The notes: a model not told the origin generated them from the letters alone. A stretch of DNA of 64,000 nt from Thalassospira profundimaris (GCF_003326675.1 NZ_JPWF01000006.1:270075-334074), one strand, 5' to 3'. Shown: positions 8,682-17,472, numbered from the stretch's first letter. A program made the numbers and translations.

Positions 8682-9311
8682 TCAGGCCGGGCAGACCTTG
8701 GGCAGGTCATATTCGCCGCGAATTTCAGACAGGCCATCGGCCAGTTCACGGCGGCGTAGTTCGGCCGCAGTTTCATCGGAAATTTTGGGGTCCCTGGCGA
8801 TGATGTCGCCATACATGGCGCGTGCGCTGCTTTCCTGTCCCTGATCGGAATAGGCAAGTGCTTCGAGCCATAGTCCGGCAAGGGCGAAATCGGCATTGGA
8901 GGATTTCTGTGCGAGATCGGCATTGGCACGGGCCGATGCATGATCACATTTGGCAAGGGCGGCAAGACCGTTAAAGGCATCATCGCCGATCTTGGCCCGG
9001 ATGCGATCACGCTTTTCCTTTTGGGCAGCTTCATAGGCATCGCGTTCGGCGGTATCGGCACTGGCACCGGAAATTGCCCCTGCGGTGGCACCGGCCGCCC
9101 CGCCATAAACCGCAGACTTTGCCGCGGCCTCGACCGGGTTGCCGCCAAAGATCGCAGCGGTGACAAAGCCGCCAATCGCACCTGATATCGCGCCAATCCC
9201 GGCACCCTGACCGGCATATTCACCGGTTTTACCCGTGCAGCCCGCAAGGGTCGCAACGGAAAGCCCAAGAGCCGTGACGATAACGACAGGACGGACAAGA
9301 ACAGAGCGCAT
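8682..9311 (-). CDS. Glycine-zipper lipoprotein
   Basis: This 209-residue protein has a lipoprotein signal peptide ending in the lipobox LAGC (Cys near residue 25). Next comes a glycine-zipper stretch (about 33-80) rich in GxxxG spacing, seen in membrane-inserted lipoproteins such as SlyB/OmpA-like zipper proteins. The C-terminal half is helical and charged and looks like a single TPR-like repeat region. It is probably an outer-membrane lipoprotein. It is convergent with the acetyltransferase gene and has no obvious operon partner. Specific function unknown. Confidence 0.8.
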   Translation of the reverse strand: MRSVLVRPVVIVTALGLSVATLAGCTGKTGEYAGQGAGIGAISGAIGGFVTAAIFGGNPVEAAAKSAVYGGAAGATAGAISGASADTAERDAYEAAQKEKRDRIRAKIGDDAFNGLAALAKCDHASARANADLAQKSSNADFALAGLWLEALAYSDQGQESSARAMYGDIIARDPKISDETAAELRRRELADGLSEIRGEYDLPKVCPA

Positions 9312-9411
9312 GACGGTTTCGATCCGGTTTCAATTTGTGATGGCAAATCTTAACCCGAAAGCGCGCGGTCGAGAAAGCGATAAGGCCGAACAGAACAAGG
9401 ATGTGGTCCGG

Positions 9412-9456
9412 GCAAAAAAAAGACGGCAGCCGAAAGGGGTTCAATCCGGCTGCCGC
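9412..9456 (-). terminator. Rho-independent terminator of the PepSY/cytochrome b operon
   Basis: CGGCAGCCG pairs with CGGCTGCCG across a 14-nt loop. On the minus strand a run of eight T follows, placing the signal just after the cytochrome b gene. Confidence 0.75.
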
Positions 9457-9578
9457 AAGGTTACGTTTATGAGGGGGTTCAAAGCGAAAAATTCAGATCT
9501 GATCAGGAGGGATCAGGGAAGGTTCCGGCACGGTGAGAAAGTCAAATCAGGCAATTCAGACAATTCAGGCAATTGCGG

Positions 9579-10118
9579 TCAGGCAACATCATCGGACATC
9601 GGGCGGCGTTTGCGGCCGGTGACCATGGCGCGGATCAGGTTTTCGTGGTGGCGCAGGCTTGCCAGCAGCACACCGCCAACATGAAGCAGCACAAGGGCAA
9701 GCAGGCCGTTGGCCAGAAATTCGTGGATATGTTCAACCAGGTCGGATCCCCAGAAGGCATCGGTGGTGTAAAGCCAACCGGTAAAGGCACAGCCCGACAT
9801 GGCAAGCAAGAGCGCCACAATCATCGCAGCCCCGGCCGGGTTATGGCCGACATAGCGTTGTTCGCGGCCGCGCACGATATCGCGCAGATAGCCGATGGTT
9901 GCGGACGGGCTTTTGATAAACTGGGTGAAACGGGCATAGCGCGTGCCGATCAGGCCCCAGACAAGGCGGAGCGTAATCAGGCTTCCGGCGGCGTATCCGG
10001 CCCAGTGATGAAGGGTGCCCCATTCATCGGCGGTGATCCAGGCAACAAGGAAGCTTGCGGCCAATCCCCAGTGAAACAGACGGACAAACGGGTCCCAAAC
10101 CTTGACGGACATTTTCAT
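9579..10118 (-). CDS. Cytochrome b (Ni/Fe-hydrogenase b-type / b561 superfamily) membrane protein
   Basis: This 179-residue integral membrane protein has four predicted transmembrane helices and conserved histidines for heme b. It opens with MSVKVWDPFVRLFHWGL, whose WDPFVRLFHW motif is diagnostic of the cytochrome_b_N family, and a His pair occurs in later helices (HHWAGY, VLLHVGGV). It lies downstream of the PepSY gene with an 84-bp gap and shares its terminator, so the two likely form one operon. Such proteins pass electrons between quinone and a periplasmic partner; the partner here is not identified. Confidence 0.87.
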   Translation of the reverse strand: MKMSVKVWDPFVRLFHWGLAASFLVAWITADEWGTLHHWAGYAAGSLITLRLVWGLIGTRYARFTQFIKSPSATIGYLRDIVRGREQRYVGHNPAGAAMIVALLLAMSGCAFTGWLYTTDAFWGSDLVEHIHEFLANGLLALVLLHVGGVLLASLRHHENLIRAMVTGRKRRPMSDDVA

Positions 10119-10202
10119 TCTCCTGGATAGTGGAATTCGGTTCTGGCGGGGACGGGGCAGTGTCGCCGCCAGAAACCCCAGGGGTCGGATCAGGCGGGAC
10201 GA

Positions 10203-10520
10203 TTAATCGTCTTCCTTGTCCTGCTTGACGATTTCAAACGAGGCCGGGTTGAAATAGGCCTCGATTTTCTTGCCATCGGCGGTGATGGCGTAAACTTCAA
10301 AGCAGCCTTCGTCTTTTTTGATCTTGCGCACGTCCCAGCCTTCGCCGGTCAGCTTTGCCTTAAGCTCGTCCGTGGTTTTCCAGTCGGCCTTGGGCACGTT
10401 GCAATAATCATCGTCGGCCATCGCCTTGGTCGAATAAAGGGCAACGGACGATCCGGCGAGCAGGGCCATGGCAACAGCACCGGCAATCGCGACAGGGAAA
10501 ACAGTTCTTTTCATGGTCAT
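10203..10520 (-). CDS. PepSY domain periplasmic protein
   Basis: This is a 105-residue exported protein with an N-terminal signal peptide (about 1-35) and one PepSY domain: DELKAKLTGEGWDVRKIKKDEGCFEVYAITADGKK and onward. Short PepSY proteins like this often sit beside cytochrome b561-type genes and QseBC/PmrAB-like two-component systems. Here it is divergent from the response regulator gene. One of the shared 11-bp direct repeats points at its promoter, so it is probably controlled by that system. Molecular role unknown. Confidence 0.85.
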   Translation of the reverse strand: MTMKRTVFPVAIAGAVAMALLAGSSVALYSTKAMADDDYCNVPKADWKTTDELKAKLTGEGWDVRKIKKDEGCFEVYAITADGKKIEAYFNPASFEIVKQDKEDD

Positions 10521-10610
10521 ATTCCTTCATAACGGACATCAGGGTGTCATGGCTGTTGGCCGATGACGTGAAGCGGGATGCGTCGAACGAGACCGAGATT
10601 GCCGCTGTTT

Positions 10611-10629
10611 CCTGACAGTTAACTGAAAA
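10611..10629 (-). promoter_or_regulatory. Candidate response-regulator binding site facing the PepSY gene
   Basis: On the minus strand the sequence reads TTTCAGTTAACTGTCAGG. TCAG recurs at exactly 11 bp, the half-site spacing bound by OmpR/PmrA/QseB-type regulators. It matches the sites at 10644-10664 and 17319-17339. Confidence 0.5.
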
Positions 10630-10643
10630 GGCTGTTGTTCATT

Positions 10644-10664
10644 GTTCAGGTGATTGTCAGGATT
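10644..10664 (+). promoter_or_regulatory. Candidate response-regulator binding site facing the two-component genes
   Basis: GTTCAGGTGATTGTCAGGAT contains TCAGG twice with 11-bp spacing. A possible -10 (CATAAT, about 10669-10674) follows before the response regulator start, so the site would overlap the -35 region and could mediate autoregulation. Confidence 0.5.
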
Positions 10665-10712
10665 GAGACATAATTGGTCAGGTTTGATCCAACCTGGTGT
10701 GAGGGGACGCTT

Positions 10713-11366
10713 GTGCGCATTCTTTTGGTAGAAGATGAACTGATGCTGGCCGATGCGGTGCGGGATCATTTGCTGGCCGCGGGGGAAGCGGTCGACCATA
10801 GCGACAGCGTGGTTGATGCCGAGATCATGCTGCGCGGGACCAATTATGATGTGCTGTTGCTTGATCTGAATTTGCCGGACGGCAAGGGCATTGATCTTTT
10901 GCGCGACCTTCGTCGCAGTGGATCGGCAACGCCATGCATTATTCTGACCGCACAGGATCAGATTTCCGACCGGATCGAGGGGCTTAATGCCGGGGCGGAT
11001 GATTATCTGGTCAAGCCGTTTGATCTGAACGAGCTTTCGGCGCGTCTGTCGGCTGTGGCGCGACGTTATAGCGGCAATCCAAATCCGTTTATCAGTCTGG
11101 ATGGCGGGGTCGAGGTTGACCTTGCCGGCCGGGCCATCCTGATTGACGGGGTGCAGACCGATCTGACATCGCGGGAATGGGCGCTGTTTGATCAGATGGT
11201 GCGCAGGCCCGGCCAGACTTTATCGAAGCGTCAGCTTGAAGAAGCATTGTATGAATTCGGGGCCGAGATCGAAAGCAACACGGTCGAGGTTTATGTCAGC
11301 CGCCTGCGCCGCAAGCTTGGCAAGGAAGTGATCAAGACTGTGCGTGGTGTCGGCTATCGGGTTTAG
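10713..11366 (+). CDS. OmpR-family response regulator (QseB/PmrA-like)
   Basis: The receiver domain has the acidic pocket VEDE near residue 7, phospho-acceptor Asp near 51 (LLLDLNLPDG) and Lys in LVKPFD near 99. It is followed by a winged-helix DNA-binding domain ending VKTVRGVGYRV-like (IKTVRGVGYRV). I chose GTG at 10713 because RILLVEDE is the usual N-terminus and GAGGGGAC precedes it; a longer frame exists upstream. The sensor kinase follows after 20 bp. Three copies of an 11-bp direct repeat, at its own promoter, the PepSY promoter and eptA, are its best candidate targets. Confidence 0.92.
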   Translation: MRILLVEDELMLADAVRDHLLAAGEAVDHSDSVVDAEIMLRGTNYDVLLLDLNLPDGKGIDLLRDLRRSGSATPCIILTAQDQISDRIEGLNAGADDYLVKPFDLNELSARLSAVARRYSGNPNPFISLDGGVEVDLAGRAILIDGVQTDLTSREWALFDQMVRRPGQTLSKRQLEEALYEFGAEIESNTVEVYVSRLRRKLGKEVIKTVRGVGYRV

Positions 11367-11386
11367 GGTTCAGGATTTCGGACTTT

Positions 11387-12775
11387 ATGAAAATCAAACA
11401 GCAAAACAGTCTTCAATTTGTTCTGATCAAGCGGCTGACGGTGATTGTCGCGCTGTGCTGGGTCGCGGGATCGATCCTTGCGGCATACAGCATGTATCAC
11501 GAACTTGAAGAGGCGTCTGATACCGGGCTTGTTGAAACGGCGCGAAGGGGATCAACCCTGATCGAGACGTATCTTGACGCGCATTCGGACGGATCATCGG
11601 TGGTGGTGATGCCAACGCCTGCGGGCCGCATTGTTGGCAGTGACAATGACGACGATGATGACAGCGAAGACGATTATCTGATGTATCAGCTGCGTGCGGC
11701 GAACGGCGATGTTTTGTTGCGGTCCCATAACGCGGTTGCCGAACCGTTTGAAGCCCCGATTGAAGTCGGTTTTTATCAGGATGATGATTTCCGGATCTAT
11801 ACCGCGCAAAGCCCGGATGGCGAATTGTTCATGCAGGTGGCCGAGCCGATGGACCATCGCCATGAGGCAATCCTTGAAAGTGTCGCGGCCCAGTTCCTGC
11901 CCATCGGGCTTTTGATCCCGGCGGTGATTATCGGGATTATCCTTGGTGTACGGCAGGGATTGGTCCCGGTGCAGCGCGTACGTGACGAGATCGAGGCGCG
12001 CGGCGAAGGCAACCTGACCCCGATCGAGCAGGAAGAAGCCCCCGAGGAAATCACGACGATTGTTTCGGCGGTCAACAGCCTGATGGGCAAGCTTGAAGCC
12101 GCCCTTAATGTCGAGCGCAGCTTTACCGCCAACAGTGCCCATGAATTGCGCACCCCGATTGCCGTGGCACTGGCGCAGACCCAGCGGCTTGTTCTTGAAT
12201 TGCCCGAGGGCCATGAAGCCCGCAAGCGTGCCCTTCAGACCGAGGCATCCCTGAAGCGCCTGTCGCGTCTGTCAGAAAAGCTTTTGCAGCTGGCTCGGGC
12301 CGAAGCCGGTGGCGGGTTCAGCCCGACCGGCTATAACCAGAAACTGGGATCGACGCTGGCGCTGGTGGTTGATGATTTGACCCGGGCCGGGGCGGATGGC
12401 GGTGCAATCAGGTTTGACCCGGACAATATTGAGACACTTGAAGCCAATATTGACCTTGATGCCTTTGCGATTTGCCTGCGCAACCTGATTGAAAATGCCC
12501 TGAAATATGGCAGCAAGAACGAACCGGTCGAGATCACGGTGGTGGATCGCAATATTGTACGGGTCAGCAACGGCGGACCGGCTCTTGAAACCGCGAACCT
12601 TGATGATCTGAAAACCCGGTTCAAGCGATCCCATAAAGGCGGGGATGGTTCGGGACTTGGATTGGCGATTGTCGATGCGATTGTGCGCAATACGCGGGCA
12701 GAGTTGAACCTGTATTCCCCGCGGCCGGGCAAGGCCGACGGCTTTATGGCCGAGCTTAAGCTGCATCAAAGCTGA
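11387..12775 (+). CDS. Sensor histidine kinase with an Asp-rich periplasmic segment
   Basis: This 462-residue membrane kinase has TM1 at about 15-36, a periplasmic sensor of about 130 residues, TM2 at about 168-190 and a HAMP-like linker. The H-box HELRTP has its His near residue 252. NLIENALKYGS is the N-box and GDGSGLGLAIV the G-box. The sensor contains an unusually acidic run near residues 86-96 (DNDDDDDSEDD), which could bind metal ions or cationic peptides, as the ExxE motifs of PmrB do. It is the partner of the upstream regulator. The signal is inferred, not shown. Confidence 0.92.
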   Translation: MKIKQQNSLQFVLIKRLTVIVALCWVAGSILAAYSMYHELEEASDTGLVETARRGSTLIETYLDAHSDGSSVVVMPTPAGRIVGSDNDDDDDSEDDYLMYQLRAANGDVLLRSHNAVAEPFEAPIEVGFYQDDDFRIYTAQSPDGELFMQVAEPMDHRHEAILESVAAQFLPIGLLIPAVIIGIILGVRQGLVPVQRVRDEIEARGEGNLTPIEQEEAPEEITTIVSAVNSLMGKLEAALNVERSFTANSAHELRTPIAVALAQTQRLVLELPEGHEARKRALQTEASLKRLSRLSEKLLQLARAEAGGGFSPTGYNQKLGSTLALVVDDLTRAGADGGAIRFDPDNIETLEANIDLDAFAICLRNLIENALKYGSKNEPVEITVVDRNIVRVSNGGPALETANLDDLKTRFKRSHKGGDGSGLGLAIVDAIVRNTRAELNLYSPRPGKADGFMAELKLHQS

Positions 12776-12793
12776 GCATTGGCTTTTAACAAC

Positions 12794-12822
12794 AAAGGCC
12801 GCCTTGAACGGGCGGCCTTTTG
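12794..12822. terminator. Bidirectional terminator between the kinase and UbiH-type genes
   Basis: AAAGGCCGCC and GGCGGCCTTT form a strong stem with T runs on both strands, between two convergent genes. Confidence 0.85.
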
Positions 12823-12844
12823 CGTTTCTGAAATGTTGCTGGCG

Positions 12845-14035
12845 TTATTTGCCAACCCCAACCTTGATTGCCAGTTTGCGAAGCGGGCCGATGCGGTTGA
12901 TTGCCGACAGTCCGGCATAGCGCAGGTCGCGCAGCGGTTTGGGTTCAAGCATGGAGGCGCGGTTCAGCAGATCAATGCCGCCGACACGGGCCAGCGTTTT
13001 GGGAAGCTGGCGGCGTTCATAGGATTTCAAAAGCGGGGTTTCGCCGATATCCTTGCCGTGCAGCTTGGCCTTTGCCATCAGTTCGGCCAGGGTTTCGATG
13101 TCATGCAGGCTCATATTAAGGCCTTGCGCGCCGATTGGCGGCACGACATGGGCGGCCTCGGCGATCAGGGCGAGGCGGGCGGCAATCAGGCGATTGGGCA
13201 CCTGTGCAATCATTGGCCAGACCGCACGCGGCGATGCAACGGTCAGCGGGCCGAACAGGTTCATGGTATCGTGGGTGATCTCGGCCGAAAGGGCATCGTT
13301 GCTCATGGCGTTAAGCTCATCGGCACGGGCGGCAGGCGTCATCCAGACTACGGACGAGCAGGGCTTGCCATCAAGATCAGGCATCGGCACAAGGGTCAGC
13401 GGACCGCCGGTACGATGAATTTCGGTCGAGATATTGTCATGCGGTTTATCGTGGGTGACGACAAAGACAATCGCACTTTGATCATAGGCCCAGCGTTTGT
13501 GTTTGATCCCGGCCATGTCGCGCAAGCTGGAATTGCGGCCATCAGCGGCAATGACGATTTTGGCGCGTACGGTTTCACCGCTTGAAAGCGTGACTTCGCC
13601 AAAGCGCGAGGTGTTTTTAAAACCCGTCACCGTGGTCGAGAACCGGAAATCAACATTGTCCAGTTCCGCGATCTTGGCCATCAGGGATACGCGGGCAGCT
13701 TTGTTCGAGACGTTCCAGCCAAAGAACCCTTGTGTGGTTTCGGCCCCGTCAAAATCGGCGGTTTCGCGCGGACGCCATTCGTCGCCGCCCGCATCGACAA
13801 TGCGCATGACGCGCAATTCGGCACCGGTCGGCTTGATGGCATCCCATACGCCAGCCTTTTTTAGAGTTTCGATGCCCGGTTCGAGAAAGGCGGTGGTGCG
13901 AAGATCGGTTCCTTCGCCAATGTCGGCCGGGGCCGGGTCAATAATCATGATCTGATGACCGTCAGCAGCAAAACGTGCCGCCGCACTCATTCCGGCGATA
14001 CCGCCACCAGCAATCAGAATATCGGTTTCGATCAT
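12845..14035 (-). CDS. UbiH/UbiF-family FAD-dependent ubiquinone hydroxylase
   Basis: This 396-residue flavoprotein monooxygenase has the dinucleotide motif IAGGGIAGMSAA near residue 8, the central DGRNSSLRD motif near 165, and a C-terminal EAAHVVPPIGAQGLNMSL near 285, where Glu takes the place of the usual Gly-Asp. This variant is common in alphaproteobacterial UbiH/UbiL-type enzymes. These add hydroxyl groups to the ubiquinone ring using O2 and NAD(P)H. Which ring carbon is modified cannot be read from sequence. No biosynthetic neighbours are present. Confidence 0.85.
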   Translation of the reverse strand: MIETDILIAGGGIAGMSAAARFAADGHQIMIIDPAPADIGEGTDLRTTAFLEPGIETLKKAGVWDAIKPTGAELRVMRIVDAGGDEWRPRETADFDGAETTQGFFGWNVSNKAARVSLMAKIAELDNVDFRFSTTVTGFKNTSRFGEVTLSSGETVRAKIVIAADGRNSSLRDMAGIKHKRWAYDQSAIVFVVTHDKPHDNISTEIHRTGGPLTLVPMPDLDGKPCSSVVWMTPAARADELNAMSNDALSAEITHDTMNLFGPLTVASPRAVWPMIAQVPNRLIAARLALIAEAAHVVPPIGAQGLNMSLHDIETLAELMAKAKLHGKDIGETPLLKSYERRQLPKTLARVGGIDLLNRASMLEPKPLRDLRYAGLSAINRIGPLRKLAIKVGVGK

Positions 14036-14311
14036 GATCGTATTTTCCTGTCTTCGAACTCAGCGCAGGGCAGGCCCGCAATCGTTTCGGCAATGTGCCC
14101 TGTTGCGGGACTATACGCAATCTCTTTGGCGATTGGATTGATGCAGGTCGGGTGCCACTAAAACAGGTTTGAGCGCAATGAAATAATCATGTTTCGGTAT
14201 GCATGGCGCTATGCGGATCGCGGGGATTGTGTCCGGGGGATTGATCGGTCATCTTGGTCCCGGCTTTGTTTGGTCATTATGTATCACCACCAAATTCACA
14301 GGATTTTTGGG

Positions 14312-14638
14312 ATGATTGCCTGGGGTTATCTGCTTGTCGCGATCTGTCTTGAGGTCGTGGGCACGGTTTCGCTTAAATTTTCAAACGGATTTAGCGACTG
14401 GCGGTTCACGGTTCTTAGTCTGACCGTCTATGGGCTTAGTTTCTGGTCACTTTCGCTGTGTCTGCGGGTGATTCCGATCAGTGTGGCCTATGCGGTGTGG
14501 TCGGGCCTTGGTACGGCGGCCGTGGCGATCATCGGCATCATGTTCTTCAAGGAACCGATGACCGCACTTAAGGGTGTTTTCCTGTTGATGATCATTGGCG
14601 GTGTTGCGGGGCTTAAGACAATCAGCAATAACGGCTAG
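14312..14638 (+). CDS. Small multidrug resistance (SMR) family transporter
   Basis: This 108-residue protein has four transmembrane helices and is the usual length for EmrE/QacE proteins. The essential membrane-embedded Glu is present in CLEVVGTVSLKFSNGF (about residue 13), along with VAYAVWSGLGTA in helix 3. It exports cationic compounds in exchange for protons. I chose the ATG preceded by AGGATTTT; upstream in-frame ATGs would add residues not found in the family. Its TAG stop overlaps the stop of the convergent epimerase gene. Confidence 0.9.
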   Translation: MIAWGYLLVAICLEVVGTVSLKFSNGFSDWRFTVLSLTVYGLSFWSLSLCLRVIPISVAYAVWSGLGTAAVAIIGIMFFKEPMTALKGVFLLMIIGGVAGLKTISNNG

Positions 14639-15561
14639 GCGTCGGCCAACACGCCGGCAAGGTTTCGAATATCCGCCTCGAAATCAAGATGGCGGGGATG
14701 CCAGCCCAGTTCATCCACAGCCCTTTGATTGCAAAGATGCTGATGACGGCCAAGCCCGCGGGCCCAGCCGCCCAATTGTTGCATGGCGGCGGGCAGGGAC
14801 ATTGGACGGATGGTGCAATCCACCCCACCGAAAGAATGCGCGACCAGTTCGGCGGTGGTCCGGTTTGAAATGCCGTTAAGGGCGACCCCGTTAAAGCAGG
14901 CACCGCGATCTGCCTTTTCCAGTGCCAGCCGATAAAGATCGGCAAGGTCATCGGCATGTACCATCGGCAGGCAGACGGTATTTCTGCTAACAGCGTTAAC
15001 ATAATTATGGCTGCGTGCGGTTTCGATCAGCGGGGCCAGCAGGCCGGTATAGCCGAAGGGCTCGGTGGCATAGACACAGGCCGGGTGAATGACCATGCCG
15101 TGCAGTCCCTGATCAGAAAGAACCCGTTTGATCCCCGGCACCATCCAGCGAAATTCAGGTAATGGATCAAACGCGGTTGTTTCAGTGATGGGGGCATCAG
15201 CCGTGCAAGCCGGGAACAGCCAGCTTCCGCCGGTATAGATGAATTTGACCGGGTTTGGCATCCGGTGCAGGGCCGGGATCAGATGATCGAGCAGGTTTTG
15301 ATCAATCCCGGGCATGGCATCGGAAAAATCACATGCGGTGTGAATGACGCCGTTTAATCCCAGGGCCAGTTCCGATAGTTGGCTGGTCCAGGTTTCGGGC
15401 TGTGTGATGTCCCCGTAAATCGGAGTGGCGCCAAGGGATTGCAATTTCCGGGCGCTTGAAGCTTTGCGGGCCAGGGCAAAGACATCGTATTGATGGGCAA
15501 CCAGATTGCGGATGATGGCCGCGCCAATCAACCCGGTACCGCCCGTGATAAAGATACGCAT
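14635..15561 (-). CDS. NAD-dependent epimerase/dehydratase (extended SDR) family protein
   Basis: This 308-residue Rossmann-fold protein has the nucleotide-binding motif TGGTGLIGAAI at residues 6-16. In place of the canonical YxxxK there is a divergent segment near CVYATEPFGYTG, where Tyr is present but the Lys is not obvious. It belongs to the epimerase or dihydroflavonol-reductase-like SDRs acting on sugars or small carbonyl compounds. The substrate is unknown. Its end overlaps the SMR gene tail-to-tail by four bases, with no room for a terminator between. Confidence 0.82.
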   Translation of the reverse strand: MRIFITGGTGLIGAAIIRNLVAHQYDVFALARKASSARKLQSLGATPIYGDITQPETWTSQLSELALGLNGVIHTACDFSDAMPGIDQNLLDHLIPALHRMPNPVKFIYTGGSWLFPACTADAPITETTAFDPLPEFRWMVPGIKRVLSDQGLHGMVIHPACVYATEPFGYTGLLAPLIETARSHNYVNAVSRNTVCLPMVHADDLADLYRLALEKADRGACFNGVALNGISNRTTAELVAHSFGGVDCTIRPMSLPAAMQQLGGWARGLGRHQHLCNQRAVDELGWHPRHLDFEADIRNLAGVLADA

Positions 15562-15651
15562 GATGATCCTTTGAAATCAGATGATGCGCAGATTTATCGG
15601 ACCTGAAGTGCGGTTCAGGTCAAGCGGCATTGTGATGAGATTGCCATGAAA

Positions 15652-15675
15652 AAAGCCGGGCATTTGCCCGGCTTT
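15652..15675 (-). terminator. Terminator after the RidA-family gene
   Basis: AAAGCCGGGC pairs with GCCCGGCTTT over a 4-nt loop and is followed on the minus strand by a run of six T. Confidence 0.85.
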
Positions 15676-15698
15676 GATGTGTGCGATCACAGGATCGA

Positions 15699-16163
15699 TC
15701 AGGCAAATTCGAAAATGCCGTCAATTTCGACCGCAACACCCAGCGGCAGGGATGCGACGCCAACCGCAGAACGCGCGTGTTTGCCGACATCGCCGAAAAC
15801 TTCGACCATGGTGTCGGATGCGCCATTGACGACTTTGGGCTGATCGGTGAATTCCGGGGCGGAATTGACAAAGGCGTTCAGTTTGACCACGCGGGTGACT
15901 TTATCAAGATCGCCGATGGCGGCCTTGAGCTGTGCAACCAGATTAAGCGCGCAGAGGCGGGCGGCCTTTTGGCCGGTTTCGACATCAAAATCCTTGCCGA
16001 GTTTGCCGACGAATTTCAGTTCGCCATTTTCCATGGTGATCTGACCGGAAATATGGACAAGGTTGTTGGACTCGACATAGGGCACGTAATTGGCAACCGG
16101 GGCGGTGGCCTGCGGCAGAGTGATGCCAAGCTCGGCAAGGCGTGCGTCGATTTTTCCAGCCAT
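15699..16163 (-). CDS. RidA/YjgF/UK114-family protein
   Basis: This 154-residue protein of the RidA superfamily (YjgF-like subgroup) ends GKHARSAVGVASLPLGVAVE. The Arg of HARSAVG corresponds to the residue that contacts substrate carboxylate in RidA enamine/imine deaminases. RidA proteins remove reactive 2-aminoacrylate and related imines. This longer subgroup is less well studied, so enzymatic activity is probable but not certain. It is a single gene with its own terminator. Confidence 0.88.
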   Translation of the reverse strand: MAGKIDARLAELGITLPQATAPVANYVPYVESNNLVHISGQITMENGELKFVGKLGKDFDVETGQKAARLCALNLVAQLKAAIGDLDKVTRVVKLNAFVNSAPEFTDQPKVVNGASDTMVEVFGDVGKHARSAVGVASLPLGVAVEIDGIFEFA

Positions 16164-16375
16164 GATATTTCATCCCTTTTGAATTTGGTGGCGATGCTTT
16201 GTGCCCAAACTTAGCGGGCCTTCGAGAAGAACAAAACCATTTCTTTTGTGTGAAATAGAGGTCGACCGGATCGGGTTGATTGTTGAGAAAATTCGATTTG
16301 TCTTCGGCGGCAATCCATCGCACAAGAAAGCCAACGAAAATAACGTTTAAAAAGATTGGCAGGGAAACAGGAACA

Positions 16376-17278
16376 ATGGGTGCGGCACGGTCAATGATTG
16401 CTGATTTGCATGGGGCGTGGCTTGTTCTGATCGGGGTGATGATCATCAGCCCGGATGCGCTTTTGGTGCGCATGATCAAGACCGATGACATTACGACGGC
16501 GTTCTGGCGGCTGTTTCTTTTGGGGGCGACCCTGATGCTGATTGCGCTTTGGCGCGGGATGCAGCGACGCCAGTCAATCCGGGATGCCCTTATGCCGACC
16601 CGTGATGAAATGCTGGCCGGGTTGTTTTATGGCGGGACGAGTGCGTGCTTTATCCTGTCGATCCGCAATACCGATGCGGCCAATACATTGGTGATCATTG
16701 CCGCAACGCCGTTGCTGGCAGCCCTGATTGCGGTGTTTGTGTTCAAGCGGGTCTTGCCTGCGCGCACATGGCTGGCCTCGGTCGTGGTGTTTGTGGCGCT
16801 GGCAACCATCGTTGGTGCGGGATTTGGCGGGGCCAATATGCTGGGCGATCTTCTGGCACTGGCGACCGCGATTTGCATGGCGTGCTATTTCAATGTGGTG
16901 GGGGCACGCAACCATATTGATGCGGTGCGCGCGATGATGATCGGGGCATTTTTAAGCACTCTTGTCATGGTGCCCGGTGCCAGCCCCATGATGCTTGAAC
17001 CGCTTGATCCGATATGGCTGATCTTGCTGGGCTGTGTGGTTTTGCCTGGTGCGTTCCTGTTTATCACGGCGGGCGCCAAGAAAATCCCGGCGGCCGAAGC
17101 CGGTTTGATCATGCTGAATGAAGCGATTTTTGGATCGTTTCTGGTGTGGTTGATCATTGATGAGGTGCCCGGCAAAACCACGCTGATTTGCGGCACAATC
17201 GTCATCGCGACCCTGGTTGCGCACAGTTATCTTGGTATGCGCGAGGCCCGCCGCAAACGGGTGAAAGTCGCGGCATAG
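16376..17278 (+). CDS. EamA/DMT-family transporter
   Basis: This 300-residue membrane protein has about ten transmembrane helices in two EamA repeats (repeat one about 20-145, repeat two about 160-290). The second ends with the typical ALNEAIFGSFLVW-like stretch (LNEAIFGSFLVWLIIDEVP). DMT transporters export amino acids, metabolites or drugs. I chose ATG at 16376, preceded by AGGGAAACAGGA. The frame is open about 95 bp further upstream, but that part has no support. The substrate is unknown. Confidence 0.87.
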   Translation: MGAARSMIADLHGAWLVLIGVMIISPDALLVRMIKTDDITTAFWRLFLLGATLMLIALWRGMQRRQSIRDALMPTRDEMLAGLFYGGTSACFILSIRNTDAANTLVIIAATPLLAALIAVFVFKRVLPARTWLASVVVFVALATIVGAGFGGANMLGDLLALATAICMACYFNVVGARNHIDAVRAMMIGAFLSTLVMVPGASPMMLEPLDPIWLILLGCVVLPGAFLFITAGAKKIPAAEAGLIMLNEAIFGSFLVWLIIDEVPGKTTLICGTIVIATLVAHSYLGMREARRKRVKVAA

Positions 17279-17318
17279 TCAAGATTTTTCCATAGATTTT
17301 CAAGCAGGTGATTACTGC

Positions 17319-17339
17319 TTTCAGGTTCCTGTCAGGTTC
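17319..17339 (+). promoter_or_regulatory. Candidate two-component operator upstream of eptA
   Basis: TTTCAGGTTCCTGTCAGGTT carries TCAGGTTC twice with exactly 11-bp spacing. It is the best-conserved copy of the motif found twice in the PepSY/response-regulator intergenic region. It lies about 130 bp before the eptA start. Confidence 0.55.
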
Positions 17340-17472
17340 GCGCGTTAGGTGTGAGGGCATTGGCCGAACGGCCAGTTGCCCCGCAGGAACGATGCGCTTC
17401 CGTTGATTGATGATCAGGCGGAGAAGGTTTTTCCGGTGCGGGGTAGATGTGCCCACATGACAGGTAGCCTTC

